Assembly (NCBI RefSeq): GCF_000185965.1
Contig: NC_014924.1
Span: forward strand, 992,001-1,056,000
Direction: 5' to 3'
Length of the DNA: 64,000 nt
Source of the DNA: Pseudoxanthomonas suwonensis 11-1
GTDB taxonomy: Bacteria; Pseudomonadota; Gammaproteobacteria; Xanthomonadales; Xanthomonadaceae
In this document: piece after piece, positions 51,479-60,983 of the stretch
How the letters are laid out: every line of letters starts with the position of its first letter
Numbering within the stretch: the stretch's first letter is position 1
Position numbers and translations under genes: made by a program
The notes under the pieces: model-generated
The model's input: the letters and a program-made list of their open reading frames with translations, nothing else
The model's database searches: none
What the model was told of the DNA's origin: nothing

Positions 51479-54469
51479 GTGCCGTCACGCCAGCAGGGGG
51501 GATGGCGGGCGCGCGTCGCCTGCTGGGCGGTGCTTTGCCTGCTGCTGTGGCTGCCCGCGGCCGCCGTGCTGGCTGCCGCGCAACCCGGGCCGCCACCGCT
51601 GCGCGACTACGCGGTCGATGCCTGGACCACGCGCAACGGCCTGCTGCACAACTCCGTGCGCGACATGGCCCAGACCGCGGAGGGTTACCTCTGGTTCGCG
51701 ACCTGGGAAGGCGTGGTCCGCTACAACGGCGTGGAGTTCACCGCGTACAACCGTGGCAGCACGCCCGGGCTGCGCGACAACGGCGTCGGCGCGCTCTACC
51801 TGGATCCGAACCGGCGGCTGTGGCTCAGCGATTCGCGCGGCAACCTCGGCCGCCTCGGCGACGACGGCGCCTGGCACTACCTGGAGCGCGCGCCGGAGTG
51901 GCCGCGCGCGCTGGTCCACGACATGGCGATCGATGGGCAGGGCCGGATGTGGCTGCTGTTCGAGGGCCATGGCCTGGGCTGCGTGCATCCGGACGGGCGC
52001 CTGGACTACATCGCGCCGCCACCGGGCATCCCGCTCCGGGCCAGCTTCCAGCGCATGGCCATCGATGCGGCGGGCGACATCTGGATCGGCACGCTCGAGG
52101 GCCTGGTCCGCTACACGGCCGATGGCAAGTGGCAGCGTTACGGCCGTGCCGACGGTTTCCCGCAAGGGCTGGTCTGGCCCTACCTCGCGCCCGACGGGAC
52201 CCTGTGGCTGGCCGCAGGCGAGCAGGTCTTCCGCCGCCGGCCCGACGGCCGCTTCCGCCTGGCGCATGCGCTGCCCGGCGCCGGCTACTTCACCTCGATG
52301 CTGCAGGACCGCGAGGGACAGCTGTGGCTGGGCACCGAGAACCGCGGCGTGGCCCGCATCGGCCCGCGCGGGCTTGAGTGGCTGCCGCCGGAGAGCCTGA
52401 CCAACGGCCGCATCGCCAGCCTGCTGGAGGATGCCGAGGGCGGCATCTGGATCGGCGCCAACGGCGGCCTGTTCCGCCTGCGCGAAACCCTGTTCACCAG
52501 CTGGACCCGGCGCGACGGCCTCGGCGGCGACTACGTGCGCGCGGTGCTCGAGGACGACGCCGGCACGCTCTGGGTCGGCGGCAGTGGTGGGCTGGACCGC
52601 TTGGGCGCCGACGGCAGGTTCCACGCGGTGGCGCTGCCGGGCGGCAACGCCCAGGTGCCCTCGATCCTCAGCCTGGCCCAGGGCAGGGATGGCGACCTGT
52701 GGGCGGGCACCTTCGCCGACGGCGTGTTCCGCCTGCGCCAGGGGCGCGTGGTGGCGCACTACGGTCCGGCCGAAGGCGTGCCCAGCGGGCACGTGCGCGT
52801 GATCGCGGTGTGCGAGGACGGCCGGGTCTGGATCGGCACCCGCCGCGGCGTGGTGGTGATCGACGAAGCCGGCGCGCAACCGGTGCCCGACGCGCCCCAG
52901 GGGCTGGTGACCGCGCTGGCGGCGATCGGCGGCGAGCTGTGGATCGGTTCGGTGGAAGGCGCCAGCGTGCGCCGCGCCGATGGCAGGGTAGAGCGGATAC
53001 CACTTGAAGATGCCGGTGGCGACCCGCGCACCGTGTTCGGTTTCCATCTCGTCGGCGGTGCGGTGTGGGCGGCCTCCGACCGCGGCCTGTACCGGATCCG
53101 CGATGGCCGCCTGGCGCGCGTGGGGATGGAGCAGGGCTTGCCGGTGGACGCGGTGTTCCACCTGCTGGCCGACGACGCCGGCGATGCCTGGATCACCAGC
53201 AACCGCGGCGTGCTGCGTGTGCCGCTGGCGGCGCTGGAGGCGGCCGCCGATGGCAGCGGCGCGCGCCTGCCGCTGCAGCACTACACCGAGATCGATGGCC
53301 TGCCGAGCTCGCAGGGCAATGGCAGTTCCTCGCCTTCGGCGCTGCGTCGGCGCGACGGCAGCATCTGGGTCGCCACCGCCGCCGGTGCCGCCAGCGTCGC
53401 GCCCGCGCGCCTGGACCGCTACGCGCACCGCCCGCCGCCGCCGCCGGTGATCGAGGCGGTGAGCGCGGACGGACGCGCACTGGACTGGCGCTCGACTTCG
53501 TCCCTGCCGGGCGGCGCCCGCCTGGCGGTGACCTATGCCGGCCTCAGCTACCTGCTGCCGGAGCGGATCCGCTACCGCACCCGGCTCGAGGGCCTGGACG
53601 AGGACTGGATCGAGCGCGGCACCCGCCGCGACGTCGAGTTCATCGGCCTGCCACCGGGCAGCTACACCCTGGACGTGCAGGCGGCGCATCCGGGCGGCGA
53701 GTGGAGCGCGGAGCCTGCGCGCTGGTCGTTCGAGGTGCAGCCGCTGTGGTGGCAGCGCACCAGCGTGCGGGCCGCGGGCCTGCTGGCCGCGCTGCTGCTG
53801 CTGTACGGCGCATACCGTTACCGGGTGCACCGTTACCAGGCCAGCAACAGGCGCCTGGCCGCGCAGGTCGAGGCGCGCACCGCGGACTTGCAGGCGCAGG
53901 CGCGGCAGCTGCTGGAGATCGACCGCGAGCGCGCCGGGCTGCTGGAGCAGCTGCGCGAGCAGGCCGAGGCCTACGCGCGCCAGGCCCGCGAGGACGCGCT
54001 TACCGGCCTGCCCAACCGCCGCCAGTTCGACGAGCACCTGGCCCGCGACATCGCCCTGGCCAGGCGCGGCGCACATCCGCTGTGCCTGGCGCTGCTGGAC
54101 ATCGACCACTTCAAGCGGATCAACGACACCCGTTCGCACGCGGTCGGCGACCAGGTGCTGCGCGAGGTCGGCCAGGTGCTGCAGGGCGAGCGCCGCGGCT
54201 CGGACCTGGTGGCGCGCCTGGGTGGCGAGGAGTTTGCCCTGCTGATGCCCGACACCCTGCTGGAGGAGGCGCAGCTGGCCTGCGACAACCTGCAGGAGGC
54301 GATCCGCCGGCACCGGCCGTGGGCCGGCGACGAAGAGTTGCAGGTGACCTTCAGCCTGGGCCTGGTGGCGCTGCGTCCGGGCGAGGGCATGGAAGACCTG
54401 TATCGCCGCGCCGACGCGGCCCTGTACCAGGCCAAGCACGCCGGCCGCGACCGCCTGCAGATCGGCTGA
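51479..54469 (+). CDS. Membrane sensor diguanylate cyclase with periplasmic propellers
   Basis: A 996-residue protein. GTG 51479 is preceded by GGAG (51468-51471) seven bases away and leads into a signal/anchor helix (CWAVLCLLLWLPAAAVLAAA). The periplasmic part (about 40-690) contains repeated two-component-propeller blades such as GYLWFATWEGVVRYNG and DIWIGTLEGLVRYT, then a Y_Y_Y domain (SYLLPERIRYRTRLEGLDED). One membrane helix (about 763-780), a coiled coil, and a C-terminal GGDEF domain with DALTGLPNRRQF, GGEEF, and the inhibitory RGSD five residues before it. This is the HTCS-like sensor layout of Bacteroides and xanthomonads, but with cyclic di-GMP synthesis as output. The ligand may be a sugar; it is unknown. 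Confidence 0.88.
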   Translation: MPSRQQGGWRARVACWAVLCLLLWLPAAAVLAAAQPGPPPLRDYAVDAWTTRNGLLHNSVRDMAQTAEGYLWFATWEGVVRYNGVEFTAYNRGSTPGLRDNGVGALYLDPNRRLWLSDSRGNLGRLGDDGAWHYLERAPEWPRALVHDMAIDGQGRMWLLFEGHGLGCVHPDGRLDYIAPPPGIPLRASFQRMAIDAAGDIWIGTLEGLVRYTADGKWQRYGRADGFPQGLVWPYLAPDGTLWLAAGEQVFRRRPDGRFRLAHALPGAGYFTSMLQDREGQLWLGTENRGVARIGPRGLEWLPPESLTNGRIASLLEDAEGGIWIGANGGLFRLRETLFTSWTRRDGLGGDYVRAVLEDDAGTLWVGGSGGLDRLGADGRFHAVALPGGNAQVPSILSLAQGRDGDLWAGTFADGVFRLRQGRVVAHYGPAEGVPSGHVRVIAVCEDGRVWIGTRRGVVVIDEAGAQPVPDAPQGLVTALAAIGGELWIGSVEGASVRRADGRVERIPLEDAGGDPRTVFGFHLVGGAVWAASDRGLYRIRDGRLARVGMEQGLPVDAVFHLLADDAGDAWITSNRGVLRVPLAALEAAADGSGARLPLQHYTEIDGLPSSQGNGSSSPSALRRRDGSIWVATAAGAASVAPARLDRYAHRPPPPPVIEAVSADGRALDWRSTSSLPGGARLAVTYAGLSYLLPERIRYRTRLEGLDEDWIERGTRRDVEFIGLPPGSYTLDVQAAHPGGEWSAEPARWSFEVQPLWWQRTSVRAAGLLAALLLLYGAYRYRVHRYQASNRRLAAQVEARTADLQAQARQLLEIDRERAGLLEQLREQAEAYARQAREDALTGLPNRRQFDEHLARDIALARRGAHPLCLALLDIDHFKRINDTRSHAVGDQVLREVGQVLQGERRGSDLVARLGGEEFALLMPDTLLEEAQLACDNLQEAIRRHRPWAGDEELQVTFSLGLVALRPGEGMEDLYRRADAALYQAKHAGRDRLQIG

Positions 54470-54481
54470 GGCGGAGCGGGA

Positions 54482-55141
54482 TCAGCCCGGCAGCGGCGAG
54501 GGCCAGGCGTTGGCGATGCGGCAGAACAGCTTCGCGGTCTGCTCGGCGTCGTACACCGCCGAATGCGCCTCCCTGGCATCCCACTCCAGGCCGGCGGCCT
54601 GGAGCGCGCGCGCCAGCACCGTCTGCCCATAGGCGATGCCGCCCAGGGTCACGGTGTCGAACACGCTGAAGGGATGGAACGGGTTGCGCTTGTGGCCGCT
54701 GCGGGCCACCGCGGCGTTGACGAAGTTCAGGTCGAAGTGCGCGTTGTGCCCGACCAGGATCGCGCGCTGGCAGCCGTTCCTGCGCACCGCGGCGCGGACC
54801 TGGTTGAACACGTGGCCCAGCGCGTCGCGCTCGGGCTTGGCCAGGCGGAAAGGATGGTCCAGGACGATGCCGGTCACTTCCAGCGACTTGGGGTCGATCT
54901 CGGTGCCGGGCGCGGGGATGAAATGCGCCGCCGCGGTCTTGCCGGGCACCAGCAGGCCCTGCTCGTCCATCTCGATCGGGACCGCCGCCATTTCCAGCAG
55001 GGCGTGGCGGTTCCAGTCGAAGCCACCGGTCTCCACGTCCACCACCACCGGCAGGTAGCCGCGGAAGCGGCGGGCCATCGCGCCGGGAGGCGCGGCCGGG
55101 GTCTCGTCCTTGTGCAGGTCGTCCAGATCGCTTTCAGTCAT
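54482..55141 (-). CDS. rnt: Ribonuclease T
   Basis: A 219-residue DEDD exonuclease trimming tRNA and other RNA 3' ends. Catalytic residues are visible: [11 protein letters not shown] (Asp, Glu), [11 protein letters not shown] (Asp) and [11 protein letters not shown] (His, Asp). It begins [13 protein letters not shown]. Its start overlaps the stop of the HvfC-like gene by eight bases, so it is the last gene of that operon, an unexpected partner for copper-peptide genes. Confidence 0.95.
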   Translation of the reverse strand: MTESDLDDLHKDETPAAPPGAMARRFRGYLPVVVDVETGGFDWNRHALLEMAAVPIEMDEQGLLVPGKTAAAHFIPAPGTEIDPKSLEVTGIVLDHPFRLAKPERDALGHVFNQVRAAVRRNGCQRAILVGHNAHFDLNFVNAAVARSGHKRNPFHPFSVFDTVTLGGIAYGQTVLARALQAAGLEWDAREAHSAVYDAEQTAKLFCRIANAWPSPLPG

Positions 55142-55946
55142 GCGGCAAGGGTACTTCACCCGGCCGGGGTGGCGATGAACCGCACCGCGCCCGGTCCCCC
55201 GGAAGCGTGCCCAGCAGGGTGCCTTCGGCGCGCATCCGCCGCAGCAGGGCCGCGCCCTGGTCGAGGAAGCCGGGATCGCCGGCGACACCGGCCTCGGTGG
55301 CGAGCAGGTCCAGGCACTCGCTGCCACTGCGGCTGGCTTCGCCCAGCAGCTCCAGCAGTCGCCACGCCGGTCCCGAGAGGCTGGAGAAGCGCGCCTCGCC
55401 GAGTCCGTCGCGGCGCACCAGGAGCAGGGTTGGCGCAGCAGGCGGCTGCGCCGGCAGGTGGTCGGGTGATAGCTGGTGCACCGGCCAGGCATAGGCCAGG
55501 GCGCGCATCCATGGTGCTGGCACCGGCACGCCGCGCAGCAGGTCGCCCTCGGGATCGTGCGGCGGGGCAGGGGTGTCGTCGATCCGCACCACCAGCTCGA
55601 TCCACTCGTAATGTGCCAGCTCGGCCAGCCACGGCGGGTCGTCCGCATGCGGCTGCTCCTGCAGGAAGCGCACGAATTCGCGGCCAATCTCCGGGAACAG
55701 CGGGCTGCGGCTGCGGTGGTTGGCATAGAAGCGGCGCACCAGCCCCATCCATGCGTCCTCGCCGAGGATGCGGCGGATCACCGGGAAGCCGTTGCCGAGC
55801 AGGTTGGCGATGTTGTTGAGGAACAGGCGGCGGTAGACCGCCATGCGCCGGCCCTCGATGCCAGGCGGTGGCGGATGGCCTGCCGGATCGCGCAGGTGGG
55901 CGGCGAAGGCGTACTGCTGCGCGCGCAGGTCGCGGGGCTCAGCCAT
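55134..55946 (-). CDS. hvfC: HvfC/BufC-like protein (DUF2063)
   Basis: A 270-residue protein starting [20 protein letters not shown], with the DUF2063 N-terminal domain ([29 protein letters not shown]) and a less conserved C-terminal wing. In characterised systems this protein binds the precursor peptide and positions it for the MNIO enzyme. It overlaps the MNIO gene upstream by eight bases and rnt downstream by eight, so all are coupled. Confidence 0.88.
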   Translation of the reverse strand: MAEPRDLRAQQYAFAAHLRDPAGHPPPPGIEGRRMAVYRRLFLNNIANLLGNGFPVIRRILGEDAWMGLVRRFYANHRSRSPLFPEIGREFVRFLQEQPHADDPPWLAELAHYEWIELVVRIDDTPAPPHDPEGDLLRGVPVPAPWMRALAYAWPVHQLSPDHLPAQPPAAPTLLLVRRDGLGEARFSSLSGPAWRLLELLGEASRSGSECLDLLATEAGVAGDPGFLDQGAALLRRMRAEGTLLGTLPGDRARCGSSPPRPGEVPLPHD

Positions 55947-56796
55947 GGCCGGTTCCGGCCCGCGCCGCCGACGAGGCTTCCAGTGCCGCTGCCTGCAGGG
56001 AACGGATCCGCGCCACTTCGTCAAGCAGTCCAGCCAGCGGCGGCAGGTTGAAGTCGCGTTCCAGCAGGGTGGGGCGTACGCCGTGCAGGCGGTAGGCCTC
56101 GCCCAGCAGGTCCCAGACATCGTCGCGTACCGCGGCGCCGTGGGTGTCGATCTTCAGGTCCACGTCCTCGTCGTGGTGGCCGGCCACGTGGTACGAGGCG
56201 ATGCGCGAGGTCGGCATCCGCGCCAGGAAGGCGCGCGCGTCATAGCCGTGGTTGACCGCGTTGACGTAGACATTGTTGACGTCCAGCAGCAGGTCGCAGT
56301 CGGCCTCCTCCAGCACCGCCAGCACGAAGTCGGCCTCGTCCATCGCCTGCCACGGGGCGGCGTAATAGGAGACGTTCTCCACCGCGATGCGGCGCCCGAG
56401 CATGTCCTGCACCCGGGCGATGCGTGCGGCGACATGGCGCACGGCTTCTTCGGTGAAGGGCAGGGGCATCAGGTCGTAGAGCTGGCCGTCGTCGCTGCAG
56501 TAGCTCAGGTGCTCGCTGTACAGCCGCACGCGGTGGCGGTCGAGGAAGCGGCGGGTGCGCTCGAGGAAGCCTTCGTCCAGCGGTTCCGGCCCGCCCAGCG
56601 ACAGCGACAGCCCGTGGCAGGTCAGCGGGTGGCGCGACGATAGCCCGGCCAATGCCTCGCCGAGCGCGCCACCCACGCCGATCCAGTTGTCCGGCGCGCA
56701 CTCGAGGAAATCGAACGCGCCAGCCGGGGCCTGGCGCAGTCCGTCGAGCAGGGCGCGGCGCAGGCCGAGGCCGGCGCTGGCAGGGGAAAGGTCCAT
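55939..56796 (-). CDS. hvfB: MNIO (DUF692) peptide-modifying iron oxidase, HvfB-like
   Basis: A 285-residue TIM-barrel protein of the DUF692 family, multinuclear nonheme iron-dependent oxidases. Metal-binding and active-site segments are present: [52 protein letters not shown] and LLERDFN. In Haemophilus HvfB with HvfC converts Cys in EGKCG motifs to oxazolone-thioamide-type rings that bind copper; bufferin systems modify Cys similarly. The precursor gene with EGKCG repeats lies 61 bases upstream. Length is standard. Confidence 0.93.
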   Translation of the reverse strand: MDLSPASAGLGLRRALLDGLRQAPAGAFDFLECAPDNWIGVGGALGEALAGLSSRHPLTCHGLSLSLGGPEPLDEGFLERTRRFLDRHRVRLYSEHLSYCSDDGQLYDLMPLPFTEEAVRHVAARIARVQDMLGRRIAVENVSYYAAPWQAMDEADFVLAVLEEADCDLLLDVNNVYVNAVNHGYDARAFLARMPTSRIASYHVAGHHDEDVDLKIDTHGAAVRDDVWDLLGEAYRLHGVRPTLLERDFNLPPLAGLLDEVARIRSLQAAALEASSAARAGTGHG

Positions 56797-56857
56797 GGCT
56801 CTCTACGTCGCAGGAGCGCCGGTCCGGGCGCGCGTGGCGCCCGGACCGGCCGGAGGA

Positions 56858-57283
56858 TCAGGCGCTGGCGCCGCAGCCGCCTTCGCCACACTTGCCCTCG
56901 CCGCACTTGCCTTCGGCGGCCTTGTCCTCGTGCTTGCCCTTGTGCTCGGCACCGCACTTGCCCTCGCCATGCTTGCCGGCGTGGTAGGCATCGATCTCGG
57001 CCTGGTCGATGAAGCCGTCCTGGTTGGCGTCCATGCGCGGGAAATGGTCGGCCTCGCCGGGGTGCCTGGCGAGGAACTCGGCCTGGGAGACGCGACCGTC
57101 GCCGTCGGTGTCGACCTTTTCGATGCCGCACTTGCCTTCGCCGCACTTGCCCTCCTGGACCTTGTCGTCGGCGGCGAGCATGTAACCCTGGGCCAGCGGC
57201 TCCATGGCGAAGGACGATCCGGCCAGGGCGAGGCCGGCCAGGGCGGTACCGAGCGCGATCGCGACGGGTTTCTGCTTGGACAT
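56858..57283 (-). CDS. hvfA: Exported EGKCG-repeat precursor peptide with two EF-hands
   Basis: A 141-residue protein starting MSKQKPVAIALGTALAGLAL, with a signal peptide ending near SFA (residue 26). EGKCG occurs at 44-48, 49-53, 107-111, 124-128 and 129-133, and EGGCG at 134-138; these hold all six Cys. Between the blocks are two canonical 12-residue EF-hand loops, DTDGDGRVSQAE (58-69) and DANQDGFIDQAE (85-96). The Cys motifs are those modified by HvfB/HvfC in Haemophilus; the adjacent genes encode both. The product is probably a periplasmic copper-binding, and possibly calcium-binding, modified peptide. GGAG lies seven bases before ATG. TAGACT (57343-57348, minus) may be its -10. Confidence 0.88.
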   Translation of the reverse strand: MSKQKPVAIALGTALAGLALAGSSFAMEPLAQGYMLAADDKVQEGKCGEGKCGIEKVDTDGDGRVSQAEFLARHPGEADHFPRMDANQDGFIDQAEIDAYHAGKHGEGKCGAEHKGKHEDKAAEGKCGEGKCGEGGCGASA

Positions 57284-57374
57284 GTCCGTGCTCCGGATTG
57301 AGGGATGCGATGTGCGGCGCATCCGGCCGCCGGGGGGAGGCCAGTCTACCCCCGCGGCGGCGGCCCGGCGTGGC

Positions 57375-58067
57375 TCAGGGGGCGGAGGCGGTACTGGTGT
57401 CGTCGCGCTTGTCCCGGGGCGCTGGCGGCTGCTCGCCGTGGAGCAGGAACCACACGTTCTCGGCGATGTTGGTCGCGTGGTCGCCGATCCGCTCCAGGTT
57501 CTTGGCCATGAACAGCAGGTGGGTGCACGGGGTGATGTTGCGCGGGTCCTCCATCATGTAGGTCAGCAGTTCGCGGAACAGCGCGGTGTACTGCTGGTCC
57601 AGGCGCGCGTCGTTGTCGCGCACCTGCAGGGCCAGTTCGCCATCGCCCTCGCGGTAGGCGCGCAGGGCCTGGCGGACCTGGCCGGCGGCCAGCATGCCCA
57701 GCGCCCGCAGGCCAGCGGTATGCGGCAGCGGGGGCGCGGTGTTGAGGGCGATCGAGCGCTTGGCCACGTTGGCGGCGTAGTCGCCGATGCGCTCGATGTC
57801 CGCGGGGATGCGCACCCCGACCAGGATCTCGCGCAGGTCGCGCGCAAGCGGTCCGCGCAGGGCCAGCAGCATCACCTCGCGGCTGATCCGCCGCTCGGCA
57901 TCGTCGATGGCGTCGTCGTTGGCGACCACCCGCCGCGCTGCGGAGTCGTCGCGGCGCTCGACCACGTCCAGCGCCGCCTCCAGCTGCGCCACCGCGACAT
58001 GCCCCATGTCGATGATCTGTTCGACCAGCTGTCGCTGTTCCTCGTCGTAGCTCCTGACGATATGCAT
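57375..58067 (-). CDS. phoU: Phosphate-specific transport regulator PhoU
   Basis: A 230-residue cytoplasmic protein of two three-helix repeats, each with the metal motif: DIERIGDYAANVAK and NLERIGDHATNIAE. It links the Pst transporter to the sensor kinase PhoR and represses the Pho regulon when phosphate is plentiful. It starts MHIVRSYDEEQRQL, 123 bases after pstB, across an inverted pair of GGGATT-type repeats. phoB and phoR are not in the window. Confidence 0.96.
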   Translation of the reverse strand: MHIVRSYDEEQRQLVEQIIDMGHVAVAQLEAALDVVERRDDSAARRVVANDDAIDDAERRISREVMLLALRGPLARDLREILVGVRIPADIERIGDYAANVAKRSIALNTAPPLPHTAGLRALGMLAAGQVRQALRAYREGDGELALQVRDNDARLDQQYTALFRELLTYMMEDPRNITPCTHLLFMAKNLERIGDHATNIAENVWFLLHGEQPPAPRDKRDDTSTASAP

Positions 58068-58090
58068 TCAGCACCTCCGGTGCTTGGTTC

Positions 58091-58173
58091 GGGATTAGGC
58101 ATTCGGGACTAGGGATTCAGGTGGCAGCGTTGGTTTGCTCTTACGAATCACCAATCACGAATCCCCAATCCCG
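58091..58173. repeat. Inverted GGGATTC/GAATCCC repeats between pstB and phoU
   Basis: On plus, GGGATTAGGCATTCGGGACT and on to 58118, then after 25 bases the complementary CGAATCACCAATCACGAATC to 58173. The halves pair imperfectly into a long hairpin in the pstB-phoU message. The same words occur at 5501-5536. Confidence 0.7.
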
Positions 58174-58190
58174 CACCGGCAGGGTCGGCG

Positions 58191-59045
58191 TCAGCCGAAC
58201 CTGCCGGTGATGTAGTCCTCGGTCTGCTGCTTCGAGGGGCTGGAGAAGATGGTTTCGGTGCGGTCGTGCTCGACCAGGTCGCCCAGGTACATGAAGGCGG
58301 TGTAGTCGGAGACGCGCGCCGCCTGCTGCATGTTGTGGGTGACGATCACGATGGTGTAGTCGGTCTTGAGCTCCTCGACCAGCTGCTCGATGCGGCTGGT
58401 GGAGATCGGGTCCAGCGCCGAGGTCGGCTCGTCCAGCAGGAGCACGTCCGGGCGCAGGGCCACCGCGCGGGCGATGCACAGGCGCTGCTGCTGGCCGCCG
58501 GACAGGCCCAGCGCGCTCTGGCCCAGCTTGTCCTTGACCTCGTCCCACAGCGCGGCCTGGCGCAGCGCCTGCTCGACGCGCTCGGCCATCTGCGGCTTGG
58601 GCAGCTTCTCGTGGTGGCGGATGCCGTAGGCGACGTTCTCGAAGATGGTCATCGGGAACGGCACCGGCTTCTGGAACACCATGCCCACGCGCGAGCGCAG
58701 CCGGTTCATCGGGTACTTGGGCGAGAGGATGTTCTCGCCGTCCAGCAGCACCTCGCCGCGCGCCTCCAGCTTCGGGTACAGCGCGTAGATGCGGTTGAAC
58801 ACCCGCAGCAGGGTGGACTTGCCGCAACCGGAGGGGCCGATCAGCGCGGTGACGCGCTTCTCCGGGATCTCCAGGTTGATGCCCTTCAGGGCATGGAAGC
58901 GGTCGTAGTAGAAGTCCAGGCCGCGGGCGGCCAGCTTGACCGGCGAGGGAGCGGCCTCGGGGCGGGCGACCGCCGCCAGCGGCAGCGGCTGGGCGGTGGA
59001 GGTCTCGGGCAGGTTCATGGCCAGGTTCCGGGCGGTATCAATCAT
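58191..59045 (-). CDS. pstB: Phosphate ABC transporter ATP-binding protein
   Basis: A 284-residue ATPase. Walker [11 protein letters not shown]-loop [11 protein letters not shown], signature [16 protein letters not shown], Walker [14 protein letters not shown]. The first ~30 residues are a poorly conserved extension; the internal Met at 59018 is an alternative start. The start overlaps the pstA stop by eight bases. The product energises the PstCA channel. Confidence 0.97.
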   Translation of the reverse strand: MIDTARNLAMNLPETSTAQPLPLAAVARPEAAPSPVKLAARGLDFYYDRFHALKGINLEIPEKRVTALIGPSGCGKSTLLRVFNRIYALYPKLEARGEVLLDGENILSPKYPMNRLRSRVGMVFQKPVPFPMTIFENVAYGIRHHEKLPKPQMAERVEQALRQAALWDEVKDKLGQSALGLSGGQQQRLCIARAVALRPDVLLLDEPTSALDPISTSRIEQLVEELKTDYTIVIVTHNMQQAARVSDYTAFMYLGDLVEHDRTETIFSSPSKQQTEDYITGRFG

Positions 59046-59913
59046 GGGAAATCCGTTTGCGCAGCAGCAGGGCGCGCGCGGCGAGGCTCACCAGCAGGAC
59101 GAAGACGGTCAGTACCAGGGCGCCGGCCCAGGCCAGCACCTGCCACGACTCGTACGGGCTGGCGGCGAACTGGTTCATCACCACCGGCACCGAGGCCATC
59201 GGCTGGAACACGTTGGTGCTCCAGTACTGGTTGCCGAACGCGGTGAACAGCAGCGGCGCGGTCTCGCCGGAGATGCGGGCCAGGGCCAGCAGCACGCCGG
59301 TGACGATGCCGGCGCTCGCGCTGCGGTAGAGCACCTGCACGGTCACCTTCCACTGCGGGATGCCCAGCGACAGCGCGGCCTCGCGCATCTGCACCGGCAC
59401 CAGGCGCAGCATCTCGTCGGTGGTGCGCACCACCACCGGCAGCACGATGAAGGCCAGGGCCAGCGCGCCGGCGAAGGCGGAGAAATTGCCGCCGGTCTGC
59501 ATCACGTACAGGGTGTAGACGAACAGGCCCAGCACGATCGACGGCGCCGACAGCAGGATGTCGTTGACGAAGCGGACCACCGTGCCGGCGCGGCGGGCGC
59601 CGCCGTACTCGGCCAGCCAGGTGCCGGCGGCGATGCCCAGCGGCGTGCCGATGCCGATGGCCATCAGGCACATCACCGCGCTGCCGAAGAACGCGTTGGC
59701 CAGGCCGCCCTCCTGCATGGGCGGCGGCGTCATCTGGGTGAACAGCGCCCAGTTGATGCCGCCCAGGCCCTTGGCCAGCAGGGTCCACAGGATCCAGCCC
59801 AGGAAGAACAGGCCGAACAGGGCCGTGGCGCAGCTCAGCACCAGGGCGATGACATTGGTGAGGCGGCGGCGCAGGTACAGCCCGCCGGAGCGGGGAGCCG
59901 TGACGGCGGACAT
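59038..59913 (-). CDS. pstA: Phosphate ABC transporter permease PstA
   Basis: A 291-residue inner-membrane permease with six predicted helices. The cytoplasmic EAA loop reads [20 protein letters not shown], followed by [16 protein letters not shown], typical of PstA. Start [11 protein letters not shown] shares one base with the pstC stop (TGATG). It forms the channel with PstC. Confidence 0.97.
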   Translation of the reverse strand: MSAVTAPRSGGLYLRRRLTNVIALVLSCATALFGLFFLGWILWTLLAKGLGGINWALFTQMTPPPMQEGGLANAFFGSAVMCLMAIGIGTPLGIAAGTWLAEYGGARRAGTVVRFVNDILLSAPSIVLGLFVYTLYVMQTGGNFSAFAGALALAFIVLPVVVRTTDEMLRLVPVQMREAALSLGIPQWKVTVQVLYRSASAGIVTGVLLALARISGETAPLLFTAFGNQYWSTNVFQPMASVPVVMNQFAASPYESWQVLAWAGALVLTVFVLLVSLAARALLLRKRISHD

Positions 59914-60881
59914 CAGTTGCCCTCCTTGCGGGCCAGGCGCATCAGCATCAGGCGGGCAATGGCCAGCACCACGAAGGTGACGATGAACAGCACGAACCCG
60001 AGCAGCAGCAGCGCGGAGCGGTAGGTCTCGGTGGCCTCGCCGAAGTCGTTGGCGATCAGCGCGGCGATGGTGGTGCCCGGCTCCAGCAGCGACGGCGACA
60101 GGCGCACCGCGTTGCCGACCACGAACGCCACCGCCATGGTCTCGCCCAGTGCCCGGCCCAGGCCGAGGAAGATGCCGCCGATCACCGCCGAGCGAGTGTA
60201 GGGCAGGACGATGTCCCAGCTCACTTCCCAGCGGGTGGAGCCCAGCGCGTAGGCCGATTCCTTCAGCCGGGTCGGCACGGTGAGGAACACCTCGCGCATC
60301 ACCGAGGAGATGAACGGGATCACCATGATCGCCAGGACGAAGCCGGCGGTCAGCAGGCCGATGCCCAGCGGCGGGCCCTGGAACAGCGGGCCGATCACCG
60401 GCGCGGTGCCCAGGTTCTCGTTGAGCCACGGGGTGACGTGCTCGGTCATCACCGGCACCAGCACGAACAGGCCCCACATGCCGTAGATGATCGAGGGGAT
60501 GCCGGCCAGCAGCTCGATGGCCGTGCCGACCGGCCCGCGCAGCCAGCGCGGCGCCACCTCGGTGAGGAAGAAGGCGATGCCGAAGCTCACCGGCACCGCG
60601 ATCAGCATCGCGATCAGCGCGGTGACCAGGGTGCCGTAGATCGGCACCAGGGCGCCGAAGCGGTTCTCCACCGGGTTCCACTCGGAGGAGAAGAAGAAGC
60701 TGAGGCCCTGGACCTCGAGCGCATGGCGGCCGCCCCACAGCATCGACAGGGCGGCACCGGCCAGGGCGACCAAGACGAACGCGACGCAGGCGGTCAGCGC
60801 GTAGCGGAACATCCGGTCGGCGCGGGCGTCGCTGCGCTCGCGCGTGGCGGCCGGGGTGTCATTCATCGGAATGGCGTTCAT
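59913..60881 (-). CDS. pstC: Phosphate ABC transporter permease PstC
   Basis: A 322-residue permease (six helices plus an N-terminal extension). Conserved ELLAGIPSIIYGMWGLF, KESAYALGSTRWEVSWDIVL and LGLGRALGETMAVAFVVGN. Three starts are possible: TTG 60896, ATG 60881 (chosen) and ATG 60866; none has a clear Shine-Dalgarno. It follows pstS by about 100 bases without a gene. Confidence 0.95.
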   Translation of the reverse strand: MNAIPMNDTPAATRERSDARADRMFRYALTACVAFVLVALAGAALSMLWGGRHALEVQGLSFFFSSEWNPVENRFGALVPIYGTLVTALIAMLIAVPVSFGIAFFLTEVAPRWLRGPVGTAIELLAGIPSIIYGMWGLFVLVPVMTEHVTPWLNENLGTAPVIGPLFQGPPLGIGLLTAGFVLAIMVIPFISSVMREVFLTVPTRLKESAYALGSTRWEVSWDIVLPYTRSAVIGGIFLGLGRALGETMAVAFVVGNAVRLSPSLLEPGTTIAALIANDFGEATETYRSALLLLGFVLFIVTFVVLAIARLMLMRLARKEGN

Positions 60882-60983
60882 CGGGTCGCTGGGCAATGGG
60901 TGCGCGCGGGGGCGGCGGTCGCGGGGAGGGTCGGACCGCCACCCCTGGCACGCAGGGGGACGCGGGCGCGGGCGCCGCGCGGA

